Below the pieces are notes generated by a model. That model worked only from the letters and a program-made list of their open reading frames with translations. It did no database searches and had not been told where the DNA came from. Source: an uncultured Bacteroidales bacterium (lineage in GTDB: Bacteria > Bacteroidota > Bacteroidia > Bacteroidales > Paludibacteraceae). From it: a DNA stretch of 64,000 bases. The translations under genes and the position numbers were made by a program. This document shows, one piece after another, positions 48,241-57,575 of the stretch (its first letter is position 1; each line of letters opens with the position of its first letter). The DNA lies in the NCBI GenBank assembly GCA_946403215.1, contig CAMIZG010000002.1:1-64000 (forward strand). Direction: 5' to 3'.

Positions 48241-48819
48241 ATGATAATTCGTAGGACATTCTATGTGTTGATGGCTATGCTGTCGGTGGTGATAGCAGGT
48301 TGCAAGCGCGGTAACACCCCGGTAGTCCGGCAGCAGCTGGACAGCGTGCTTGTGTCGGGTAGGCTGGAGTACTATGGTGTGTTCTACAAGGCCGAGGGGA
48401 TTGATTATGATGTTGTTTGTCTTGACTTGTATGGCAAGGGCGTCGGTCTGAACAGCGAGGGTAGGATGGAAGGTGTAGGCACTAACCTGTACATTGGCGA
48501 TATTTTCGTTCCTGCCATTGCAACCGAACCGGTCAAACCATCGGATTGCCTGCCTGCCGGCACGTACCATAGCGATTCCATTGCCCGCGTGATGCACTTC
48601 CTGCGCGGACTGGATTACGATGGCAACTACGGTGGCAGTTATGTACTACTGAAGAACGAGAGCGGCTACACAGTTTATCCGATGACCATAGGCGAGATGA
48701 CCGTTGCCTACTCGGGTGACACCTTGCTATTGGACGGACATGCTACGTTGCAGGGACAGAAACAGCCGTACGCCTTCCACTACCGCGACACCCTGCCTAC
48801 AATCCACCGCACGCGATGA
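48241..48819 (+). CDS. Hypothetical lipoprotein
   Basis: Lipobox VIAGC; 192 aa. Confidence 0.6.
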   Translation: MIIRRTFYVLMAMLSVVIAGCKRGNTPVVRQQLDSVLVSGRLEYYGVFYKAEGIDYDVVCLDLYGKGVGLNSEGRMEGVGTNLYIGDIFVPAIATEPVKPSDCLPAGTYHSDSIARVMHFLRGLDYDGNYGGSYVLLKNESGYTVYPMTIGEMTVAYSGDTLLLDGHATLQGQKQPYAFHYRDTLPTIHRTR

Positions 48820-49700
48820 GCAAGGAGAAAGAGTACCATACTTACCTTAAGTTGGAGAAAGGTCTGTCGGAGAACTCGGTGTTAGCCTACGAACAAGATC
48901 TGGATAAACTTCGCGCCTACTGCGAGGAGCATGGTATAGACATGGTGCATGCTACAGCCGATGACTTGCATCGGTTTGTGCAAGAAGTGCTTGGCTGCGT
49001 GGATAACACGCAATCCCAGGCGCGCATTTTGACCGGGATTCGTAGTTTCTACCGTTTTCTTGTTTACCACAACTATATTGAGCAGGATCCCTCCGAATTG
49101 CTGGAGATGCCCAAGCGGGACCAGCATTTGCCGGAGGTGTTGACTGTTGAAGAGATTGACCGGATGATTGCCGCCATCGACTTGTCGTCACCGGAAGGTC
49201 ATCGCAACCGTGCTATCATTGAGATGTTGTATGGTTCGGGTCTGCGTGTATCCGAACTGACTACGCTCCAGCTCAGTCGCATCTATCTGAAAGAAGGATA
49301 CATGCTCATCGAGGGCAAGGGTAACAAACAACGGCTGGTGCCGATCTCGCCCGTAGCGATTGAGTGGTTCGGCTATTGGATGGAGGACAGGTCGCGACTG
49401 GATGTCAAACCCGAGTACAAGGATTACGCGTTCCTTAACCGCTATGGCCGCGGACTGACAAGGGCTATGATCTTTACCATCGTCAAGCGTTTGGCTGCTG
49501 AGACCGGCATCCGCAAGACTATCTCGCCGCACACGTTGAGGCACTCGTTTGCTACCCATCTGCTGCAGAACGGCGCTGACCTGAGACTCATTCAGCAGAT
49601 GCTGGGGCATGAAAGCATCACTACCACCGAAATATATACACATCTGGATATTCAAGACCTGCGTCAGGCCGTGCTCAAGTATCATCCTGCCAACCGATGA
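48816..49700 (+). CDS. xerD: Tyrosine recombinase XerD
   Basis: MLYGSGLRVSELTTL; HTLRHSFATHLLQNGADLRLIQQMLGHESITTTEIYTH. Confidence 0.9.
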   Translation: MSKEKEYHTYLKLEKGLSENSVLAYEQDLDKLRAYCEEHGIDMVHATADDLHRFVQEVLGCVDNTQSQARILTGIRSFYRFLVYHNYIEQDPSELLEMPKRDQHLPEVLTVEEIDRMIAAIDLSSPEGHRNRAIIEMLYGSGLRVSELTTLQLSRIYLKEGYMLIEGKGNKQRLVPISPVAIEWFGYWMEDRSRLDVKPEYKDYAFLNRYGRGLTRAMIFTIVKRLAAETGIRKTISPHTLRHSFATHLLQNGADLRLIQQMLGHESITTTEIYTHLDIQDLRQAVLKYHPANR

Positions 49701-52123
49701 AGCGCCTTGTATCCATAGTGTTGTTGCTACTCTGCATCGGTTGGCTGACCGCTGCGGAGACAATCGTTATCGGCGAGGTGTATAACGCCTATACAGGTGA
49801 ACCTATCCCGGCGGCGAACATTATGCTGCGCGGCACAAAGATCGGAGCCTCAACCAATGATGAGGGACTGTTCATGATCCGCACCGATATACAAGAGAAG
49901 CATACGCTTGTTGTATCGGCCGTTGGCTATCGCAAGCAGCGTTTTGAAATCATGCCCGGTATGCAGGCTGGTATAGATGTAGCGCTGGTGGAGAAAGTGG
50001 AGAGTCTGCGTGAGATTCAAGTTATGCCCGATGATAATGCCGCCATGGCTATCATTGACAATGTGCGTAACAACCGCGAGCTGAACGACCGCCAGTTGGG
50101 CGGATTGACAACCGATAGATACGAGGAGTACAAGCACCTCTATTTGTCCGATATACGGGCTAAACATTTGGAGCGATTGCTGTGGAAAAATCTGAAGGAC
50201 GGGATTGTGACGCGTGAGGACAGTTCGATGTTCCTGCCACTGTATATCAGCGTAGGTAGCACTCGTTTGAGTGGGGGATACTTGTCGCCACTAACGCAGC
50301 AACAGACACGTTGCGTGCTGACAGAGACGGATTATGAACCTATCCTATCACTTACCGGCAACTATGCCGACTTTTACAGCAACAATGTCAGTCTCTGCGG
50401 TACAGCGTTCGTCAGTCCTCTGGCTAAGAGCGGGGCTATCTATTATGACTATTTTCTAGCGGACAGTATAATGCCTGCTCAGGACACACTTGCACCAACT
50501 CAAGTTCCCAAGCGATACATGCTGCATTATCGGACGAAGAACGGATACTATCCTACTTTTAACGGCGAGATGGAAGTTGATTCGGGCACCTGGGCACTAC
50601 GGCGCATGGAAGCCAAAGTGCCGCGTGAGGTTAACCTGAATTTCCTGCACGGCCTGCATATAGAGCAACAGTTCGATGAGCAGAACATCCTGCAGACGGA
50701 ACGGATGACCATGGCAATGGATTTTGCGGTGAAGGCAGACTCCTCGCACATCTTCCCCAGTCTGGTTGTTGAGCGCAGGCTGAGTTATGTGGCTACGGAT
50801 GCCGAAGGTGCACCTCAGCTCAACCGCATAGCGGACTCGACAGCTCTTGAGGCGATGAACCGATTTGAAGATCTGCCTATTGTTCGGTTTGTCAAGTGGG
50901 GACTGACTATCGCCACTACCGGGTATATACCTATTGGCGGACCGATAGAGATAGGTAAGATTAGCGACCTGTTCCATTGCAACAAAGCGCATGGTCTGTA
51001 CTTCGGTCTGCCACTGCATACTAATGAACGATTGTGGAAACATGTTAGTCTGGATGCCTACTTCGGTTACGGCTGGGGCGACAAGGCGCTCAAGGGCATG
51101 GGACAAGTGGCTGTAATGATTCCAACTGAGCGGCGGCATTGGTTGCAACTACGCTATGAGGATCACTATATCTATTCCGAAAGTTCGATATTTGACAAAC
51201 TGCCGCGTGAGAACAGTTGTGGTGCACGCGAGATGGATTTCATCCCCTCGCTGCTGGATGGTTTGCCGTACAATAATAAAGTAGCCCGCCACACAGGCAT
51301 CCGCGAACGTGCGTTCCTTTTGGGTTATGAGGCCGACTGGCGTGATGGAATAGAAACAACGATTCGCGTCAAGGTAGGTCGGCTTGATCCGTCGTATGTG
51401 AGCGACCGTCTGTTGCGAACGAATGCCATCATCCCTGAGCCAGCTTATCCGTTTACTCCGTTCCGCTTTGCCAGCCTGACAGGTATTGTACGACTGAGTT
51501 GGCACGAACGAGTGGTGGATCGTTATATGCAACGTTTTCATTTGTATGGACAGATGCCAACGCTCTTTTTGGGAGCCGAGTTGGGGAGTTATTCGTACGT
51601 GGAGGGTGGCGATAAGTATCATGTATATGCAAAGCTTCATGCCACCGTACGCCAGCAAGTATCGTTCGGCGTAGGCGGACGGTTGACATATGTGGCATCG
51701 GCAGGCGTAGTGATCGGTAAGGTGCCTTATCCGCTACTGGAGATCATGGATGGCAACCAATCCTATTTGTACGATACGTACCGCTTCACGCTTATGAACA
51801 GCCATCAGTACGCCACCGACAAGTATCTGACGCTGCAAGCCGAATGGAATGGAATGGGCGTGCTGTTCAACCTTATACCAGGTGTGCGGTTCTTGCATCT
51901 GAGAGAGTTGGTAGAGTGCAAGGTGGCATATGGCGGCTTGGGCAAAGGTCATATGTTTGTAGGCGATATGCAAGCGCTCAATGTACCGTATGTTGAGCTG
52001 GGCGTAGGTATAGGCAATATACTGCGACTGATTGATGTCTATTCTATCTGGCGCCTCACACACCGCAACGATCCGAGTACACCTCTATGGGGTATACGCG
52101 GATGCGTGCGGTTGGGATTATAA
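49697..52123 (+). CDS. DUF5686 / carboxypeptidase-like regulatory domain outer-membrane protein
   Basis: Signal peptide; GEVYNAYTGEPIPAANIMLRGTKIGASTNDEGLFMI; long beta-rich C-terminus. Confidence 0.75.
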   Translation: MKRLVSIVLLLLCIGWLTAAETIVIGEVYNAYTGEPIPAANIMLRGTKIGASTNDEGLFMIRTDIQEKHTLVVSAVGYRKQRFEIMPGMQAGIDVALVEKVESLREIQVMPDDNAAMAIIDNVRNNRELNDRQLGGLTTDRYEEYKHLYLSDIRAKHLERLLWKNLKDGIVTREDSSMFLPLYISVGSTRLSGGYLSPLTQQQTRCVLTETDYEPILSLTGNYADFYSNNVSLCGTAFVSPLAKSGAIYYDYFLADSIMPAQDTLAPTQVPKRYMLHYRTKNGYYPTFNGEMEVDSGTWALRRMEAKVPREVNLNFLHGLHIEQQFDEQNILQTERMTMAMDFAVKADSSHIFPSLVVERRLSYVATDAEGAPQLNRIADSTALEAMNRFEDLPIVRFVKWGLTIATTGYIPIGGPIEIGKISDLFHCNKAHGLYFGLPLHTNERLWKHVSLDAYFGYGWGDKALKGMGQVAVMIPTERRHWLQLRYEDHYIYSESSIFDKLPRENSCGAREMDFIPSLLDGLPYNNKVARHTGIRERAFLLGYEADWRDGIETTIRVKVGRLDPSYVSDRLLRTNAIIPEPAYPFTPFRFASLTGIVRLSWHERVVDRYMQRFHLYGQMPTLFLGAELGSYSYVEGGDKYHVYAKLHATVRQQVSFGVGGRLTYVASAGVVIGKVPYPLLEIMDGNQSYLYDTYRFTLMNSHQYATDKYLTLQAEWNGMGVLFNLIPGVRFLHLRELVECKVAYGGLGKGHMFVGDMQALNVPYVELGVGIGNILRLIDVYSIWRLTHRNDPSTPLWGIRGCVRLGL

Positions 52124-52139
52124 ATCTCCGAAATCTTTA

Positions 52140-54443
52140 TCAGAAGGTAACAACGAACCCGGCATGCACATTGATACCTGCCTGGGCGTAGTACCATGCG
52201 CATCGGCTTCCGTCCTGAAAGCGGCTGGCTTCTGCACCACCATTGCTGGCGAACTTGGCGTTAAAGATGTTATTTAGTTGGCATAGCAGTTTGATGTCAG
52301 GCACTCCGCGGCGGTTACCCAGCCAATGCTTCATCGGCAGAGCGTATTGCAGGTTGACATTCGTGGTGGTGAATGCTTTGAGCATAGCATTCTTGTCCAT
52401 CGTGTTGTCGAGGAACTGCCGGCCGGTGACGTTTGTCTGCACGGTGCCGGTGAATCCTGCATACTCAAAGGTGAACAGACTCATGGCGGTTATCATTGGC
52501 GAGAAGGCTATCGTTACCTCGCCCACTATGCTGTCCTGACCAATCCAGTTCCAATTGTCCTGATCGTCATATAGGTCGATATACTGCTTGTAGTTCCGGA
52601 TCTTGTTGCGGCTCAACACGATGTTGCCCTCCCAGCGCATCCAGTCAGTAATCTTGACACCTGCTGTAATCTCAGCACCCATTCGGTAAGAGTCCTTGAC
52701 GTTGGTGGTCAGGTACTTGCCTACATCGTTGTATTCGCCGGTAAGCACGAGCTGATTGTCATAATCCATGAAGTAGAGGTTAGCCCCCACGCTGAATCGC
52801 GGATGGCTGTACTGGTAGCCGAGTTCGTAGTCATATAGCGTTTCGGCCTTGGGCATATTGCCGGAGTACGACTTTGTGACAGGATCGTACAGGATATTTT
52901 CCGTATAGTTGCTGCGGCTCGGGTCGCGGTTGGCGATAGCAAACGAGGCACTCAATGTATGACCATGGTTCTGGTAGGTCAATCCGGCTTTGGGGTTGAA
53001 GAAGTGGAAATTGCGCGACAGTGGCAGTTCGGTCATCGTCTCGTCGTTCACGCCCCACATCGTGTAGCGCACAAAGCGGTACTGCAGGTCGCCGTAGATG
53101 GCAAGCTTCTCCTGGGCACGGTTAATCACGCGCCAGTTAGCCTTGGCATATGCGTTGGCATCGATCTTGTTCGCTGCGTTGCGGTAGTACTCGTAGTGGA
53201 TGGGCAGCGGCTCGGCCAGCGGCTTAGCCAAGTACTCCAGTTGTCCCCAGTGGTGACCAAGGTAGTTATTAGCCGCAGCACCAATCTGCACATCCACCGG
53301 TTCGGAGATATACTTGCCGGAGATCATGAATCCTGCAAAGTGGTTCTCCAGCCACTTCTGGTACATGCCGTAGGATTTGCCGCTCTCGCTGAGTCCCCAG
53401 TAGCTGTATTTCTTCTTCTTGTATTGTTCGTAGTAGCCTCCGCCATGGGTGTAATGGAACGTGGCAGTGAGGCTCAGTATGGGCGTGAAGCGGTGATTGA
53501 TAGTCAGTTGCGCATGTTGCTGCTGGTAGTTGTCCGTCTGGTTGGGGTAATATATAGTTGAGTCCTGTCCTTGACTGCCCGTTACGCTGTATTCGCCGGC
53601 AGGGTTGTACCTGCGGTCAGCACCACCAATGCCATAAGCGGTGTTGTAATCCACGCCTTCCCAGCCCATGCCGGTCTTCTCTGCGCCACCAAAGGCGCGC
53701 AGGATAACCTGTGTCTTTTCGCCGTACCAGCCAATGTCACCGTACCAGCTGTACAGGTCACTATTCGTACGATAAAGGAAGCCATCGGAGTTGACCTTGG
53801 TGAACCGCGCGTTCATCATCCAACGGTTGCTGATAGAGGCGTGGGCGTGAATCATCTCGCGGAATGTATTGTACATGCCTCCGTTGAATGCTATCGTCAG
53901 TCGGCTTACCGAGTCAAGCATGTTCGTCTGCATATTCAGACTCGCACCAAATGCCGAACCGCTGGTACTGGTGCCCACGCCGCGCTGCACATCGATCTGC
54001 GAGATAGACGAACTCATGTCCGTCATGTTCACCCAGAACACGGTCTGGCTCTCCTGGTCGTTCAGCGGCACCTCATTCACGGTCATGTTGATGCGCGTAT
54101 GATCCGTTCCGCGCACGCGGAAATAGGTGTAACCGACGCCCAGACCGTCATCACTGGTCACTTGCAAACCGGGGGTGGTGGTCAGCAGGTACGGCAGGTT
54201 CTGCCCGGTGTTGTCCTTGTTAAGCACCTCGTTGCGGATGATGGCAGTTGACAGCGTGGTTTGTTGTACACGCTTGGCGGACACCTCGATATCCTCCATC
54301 TGATGCATCAGGATGGTCAGGGTGTCCTCTTTGGCGGGGGATGTACTGATAGTGAGGGTTTCATTACTTGTCTGCGCCATGGCAGACATGCTCAGCAGAG
54401 ATAGAATCAGCCAAGTCTGGCTGATGAAGTTGGTTGTTTTCAT
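52140..54443 (-). CDS. TonB-dependent receptor, likely thiamine/TPP-regulated
   Basis: Plug domain NLPYLLTTTPGLQVTSDDGLGVGYTYFRVRGTDHTRINMTVNEVPLNDQESQTVFWVN; TPP-riboswitch-like leader. Confidence 0.85.
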   Translation of the reverse strand: MKTTNFISQTWLILSLLSMSAMAQTSNETLTISTSPAKEDTLTILMHQMEDIEVSAKRVQQTTLSTAIIRNEVLNKDNTGQNLPYLLTTTPGLQVTSDDGLGVGYTYFRVRGTDHTRINMTVNEVPLNDQESQTVFWVNMTDMSSSISQIDVQRGVGTSTSGSAFGASLNMQTNMLDSVSRLTIAFNGGMYNTFREMIHAHASISNRWMMNARFTKVNSDGFLYRTNSDLYSWYGDIGWYGEKTQVILRAFGGAEKTGMGWEGVDYNTAYGIGGADRRYNPAGEYSVTGSQGQDSTIYYPNQTDNYQQQHAQLTINHRFTPILSLTATFHYTHGGGYYEQYKKKKYSYWGLSESGKSYGMYQKWLENHFAGFMISGKYISEPVDVQIGAAANNYLGHHWGQLEYLAKPLAEPLPIHYEYYRNAANKIDANAYAKANWRVINRAQEKLAIYGDLQYRFVRYTMWGVNDETMTELPLSRNFHFFNPKAGLTYQNHGHTLSASFAIANRDPSRSNYTENILYDPVTKSYSGNMPKAETLYDYELGYQYSHPRFSVGANLYFMDYDNQLVLTGEYNDVGKYLTTNVKDSYRMGAEITAGVKITDWMRWEGNIVLSRNKIRNYKQYIDLYDDQDNWNWIGQDSIVGEVTIAFSPMITAMSLFTFEYAGFTGTVQTNVTGRQFLDNTMDKNAMLKAFTTTNVNLQYALPMKHWLGNRRGVPDIKLLCQLNNIFNAKFASNGGAEASRFQDGSRCAWYYAQAGINVHAGFVVTF

Positions 54444-54446
54444 TTT

Positions 54447-54556
54447 TCTTTAGCAGCATTACCTGCTCAAGTTCTTAGCCCATTGGGCACGATGTGCTTC
54501 GCCGGGCAACGGGTTTGAATTCTCAGAAGGCGTTTGATGGCCTACTCCCCGAATGA
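54447..54556 (-). promoter_or_regulatory. TPP (THI-element) riboswitch
   Basis: Minus strand CGGGGAGTAGGCC...CTGAGAATTCAAACCCG...GAACTTGAGCAGGTAATGCTGCTAAAG matches conserved THI-box blocks. Confidence 0.75.
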
Positions 54557-54572
54557 ATTTGATGCGATGTTA

Positions 54573-55271
54573 TTATTGTAATTGTTTGATTAGTTGGTCA
54601 ACAACTTGCGGCACACCAATGGTGGCAGGCTGGCGAACGAGCTGTACGCGCGAGGCATATGGTCCGAGTTGCGGGTCACCCGGATCAACCATGATAATCT
54701 TGGCATCTGCCGGCGCGTAGTGCAGCAGCGAAGCAGCCGGATAAACATTTAGCGACGTACCCACCACCAGTAGGATATCTGCCGTGGCAGCGATATTACA
54801 TGCCTCGGTAAACCAGGGCACTCCCTCGCCAAAGAATACGATGTACGGCCTGAGTAGCGAACCGTTAGGATGGCGGTCGCCGTAGTGCTGCTCCCAGCCA
54901 TCGATGTCAACGGTTGCCAACTCATCATTTTCAGCACGAAGCTTGCGGATCTCGCCATGCAGATGCACCACGTTGGTTGCACCAGCACGCTCGTGCAGGT
55001 CGTCAATGTTCTGCGTGATGACCCGTGTGCTCGAGATAGCCTTCTGCAATCGCGCTATAGCCTCATGTGCGGCGTTGGGCTTGGCGTTCAGTACATCGCG
55101 ACGGCGGGCGTTGTAGAAATCCACGCAGAGCTGCGGATTCCTCAGCCACGCCTCATGCGTGCATACATCCTCAATGCGGTACTTCTCCCACAGACCATCC
55201 GAGTCGCGGAACGTACCCAAACCACTCTCAGCCGACACTCCGGCACCTGTAAAGACAACGATTTTTTTCAT
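54573..55271 (-). CDS. cobB: Sir2-family NAD-dependent deacylase
   Basis: VVFTGAGVSAESGLGTFRDSDGLW; ITQNIDDLHERAG; ADILLVVGTSLNVYPAASL. Confidence 0.9.
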   Translation of the reverse strand: MKKIVVFTGAGVSAESGLGTFRDSDGLWEKYRIEDVCTHEAWLRNPQLCVDFYNARRRDVLNAKPNAAHEAIARLQKAISSTRVITQNIDDLHERAGATNVVHLHGEIRKLRAENDELATVDIDGWEQHYGDRHPNGSLLRPYIVFFGEGVPWFTEACNIAATADILLVVGTSLNVYPAASLLHYAPADAKIIMVDPGDPQLGPYASRVQLVRQPATIGVPQVVDQLIKQLQ

Positions 55272-55349
55272 ATGGCAAGCATTATTATTGTCAATTTGGC
55301 TGCAAAGGTACAAAAAATAATACAAATTTGCAAAAAAATCTTGCAAAGA

Positions 55350-55381
55350 TTTGCATATTCGAAAAAAAAAATGTAACTTTG
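55350..55381 (+). promoter_or_regulatory. Promoter of amylase cluster (TTTG / TAACTTTG)
   Basis: 24-nt spacing; divergent from cobB promoter-like TACCTTTG on the minus strand. Confidence 0.65.
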
Positions 55382-55435
55382 TGCCCGCGTTTTGATAATA
55401 GCGCCTATACTGCGAACAAAAACAACCATAATACG

Positions 55436-57502
55436 ATGAAAAAGTTTTTCTCCATTATCCTTGCCCTCACTCTTGCCCTTGCCGTGCATGCCGACTCGTT
55501 TGGCATCCTGCTGAACGGCGAGACGTACATCGAAGGCGAACTGACCGGCGAGTTCGAGGGATTCACCCAATATGTATCCCACGTGCAGGTCAAGAACGGC
55601 GACTACTGCCAGTTGCACAACGGCGGCACTGGTGATTCGTGGGTTGTACTCATCAACACCTACTCCGCTGCAGGCTTCACGCTCAACGTCGACCGGTACG
55701 ACATTAGCGTTGACGGCTGCTTTGATTTCTACATCAAACTCAAGTGGGGTGCCGACGAGCTGTACATCGGCAACGGTTCGGGCTGCTACGACCCGGCTAC
55801 AGTGGAGTACTACATAGCCGGTGAGGGACTTCCCGGTGTGAGCTGGGCTGAGCACAAGAAGCTGACAGACAAGACCATCACCTTCAGCAACCTCCCGAAA
55901 GGCACCTACAAGTTCAAAATCACTTCGGGCGACTGGAGCGGTCTGATATGGGGCTACGACAAGGTTGACGCCTCGTGCAGCAACAAAGGCTACACCAAGG
56001 ACAACGACGGCAACGTGATGATTGCCTTTGCCTCGGACGGCGGTTCGATAACCGTGACCGTGGGTGACAACAAGATTTGCGTGGGGATAACCGGCGACGT
56101 GCAGGAGATATACGGTTCGGCCGTACCCGAGCAGTGCGAGGACGTGCTGATGCAGGCGTTCTTCTATGACTCGTACAGCGACAACGCTCCGGGTGCAGAG
56201 CTGGTAGGCAACACCAAATGGTCCACCCTGCTACCGCAGGCCGCAGAGATAGGCAAGTACATCGACCTGATATGGCTTCCGCCCAGTGCCAACGGTTCGG
56301 GCACAGGCTACCACCCCAAGCAGTACAGCAACCAGAACTCCAACTGGGGCACACGCGCCGAGCTGGAGCAGCTGATAGCCGCGTTCCACCAGGCCGGCGC
56401 CAAAGTGATTGCGGACATCGTGATCAACCACTGCGAGGGCTGGACGAGCTGGTGCGACTTCCCGGAGATGGACTTCGGCGAGTACGGCAAGTTCTATCCC
56501 GACGCCTCGTACATCTGCAAGAACGACGAGGTGAATGCCGAGTGGAACCAGGAGAGCGCAGGTGCCTGCTGGGGCACGGCCACGGGCAACTATGACGACG
56601 GCGAGAACTGGGACGGAGCACGCGACTGGTCGCACGACAACGTGTATGTGCAGGACTTCTTCAAGGCCTACCTGCAGTGGATGCGCAATGTGATGAAGTA
56701 CGACGGTTTCCGCTATGACAAGGGCGACGGCTTCAACAACTGGCACCACGACAACTATAACAAGGCCTCCGGTCCGTACATCGCGTTCATGGAGTGCTAC
56801 AGCGGCGACGACCGCATCATAGCCGGCATAGAAGGCGCCAACCGTAACCTGATGGCTCTGGATTTCCAGACGCGCTGGGACGCCATCTGCAACATAGCAG
56901 GCTTCAACTACAGCAAGTGCAAGGGCAGCGGTCTGCTGGGCAAGGGCTACGCAAAGTACGCCGTGACGTTCATTGACAGCCACGACTGGTTCATGCGTGG
57001 CGACAACGAGAACGAGTTCGGCGGGCGCGGCAATTCGCTGAAAGCCGAGCTGAAGGACCGTCTGCTGCAAGCCAATGCATACATATTAGGCATGCCTGGC
57101 GTACCGTGCATCTTCTATCCGCACTGGTACAAGTACAAAGAGGAACTGAAGCCGATGATCGAGGCACGCAAGCTCGCCGGTGTACACTCGGAGAGCAACG
57201 TATATGACGAGTCCGCAGAAGAAGGCGGCTACCAGTGCACGCTGCAAGGCAAGTACGGCTGGCTGGTACTGCAGCTGGGCAACAAGACCACCCACGACGG
57301 CTGGGGCGATCCGGCATACAAGCTGATAGCCAAAGGCCCGGGCTACGCGATGTGGGTGAACCGTACGGCACCGCTGCCGACAGATGTCAGCAGTCAGCAG
57401 TCAGCGGTCAGCAACCGGGCGGAAAAGTTCATCGAGAACGGAACCCTGTTCATCCGCTGCGGAGAGAACGTGTATGACCTGATGGGAAAGAAGGTGAAGT
57501 GA
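55436..57502 (+). CDS. Secreted GH13 alpha-amylase
   Basis: Signal peptide; DIVINHCEG, GFRYDKGDG, FIDSHDW motifs; C-terminal FIENGTLFIRCGENVYDLMGKKVK. Confidence 0.85.
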   Translation: MKKFFSIILALTLALAVHADSFGILLNGETYIEGELTGEFEGFTQYVSHVQVKNGDYCQLHNGGTGDSWVVLINTYSAAGFTLNVDRYDISVDGCFDFYIKLKWGADELYIGNGSGCYDPATVEYYIAGEGLPGVSWAEHKKLTDKTITFSNLPKGTYKFKITSGDWSGLIWGYDKVDASCSNKGYTKDNDGNVMIAFASDGGSITVTVGDNKICVGITGDVQEIYGSAVPEQCEDVLMQAFFYDSYSDNAPGAELVGNTKWSTLLPQAAEIGKYIDLIWLPPSANGSGTGYHPKQYSNQNSNWGTRAELEQLIAAFHQAGAKVIADIVINHCEGWTSWCDFPEMDFGEYGKFYPDASYICKNDEVNAEWNQESAGACWGTATGNYDDGENWDGARDWSHDNVYVQDFFKAYLQWMRNVMKYDGFRYDKGDGFNNWHHDNYNKASGPYIAFMECYSGDDRIIAGIEGANRNLMALDFQTRWDAICNIAGFNYSKCKGSGLLGKGYAKYAVTFIDSHDWFMRGDNENEFGGRGNSLKAELKDRLLQANAYILGMPGVPCIFYPHWYKYKEELKPMIEARKLAGVHSESNVYDESAEEGGYQCTLQGKYGWLVLQLGNKTTHDGWGDPAYKLIAKGPGYAMWVNRTAPLPTDVSSQQSAVSNRAEKFIENGTLFIRCGENVYDLMGKKVK
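57385..57418. repeat. In-frame 7-bp-period array GTCAGCA GTCAGCA GTCAGCG GTCAGCA
   Basis: Encodes VSSQQSAVSN linker before the C-terminal tail. Confidence 0.75.
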
Positions 57503-57507
57503 GGGAG

Positions 57508-57570
57508 GGTTTCAGGATTTAAGATTTAGGATTTCAAATTTAGGATTTTAAATTTCAAGATTAAAATTTT
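57508..57570. repeat. 7/8-bp-period array of ATTTAGG / TTTCAAA variants
   Basis: GATTTAAGATTTAGGATTTCAAATTTAGGATTTTAAATTTCAAGATT. Confidence 0.8.
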
Positions 57571-57575
57571 AGGAT

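Noticed and set aside
48816-49700. XerD considered as a mobile-element integrase
   Set aside because: Sits in a housekeeping context and matches chromosomal XerD motifs; no element boundaries seen.
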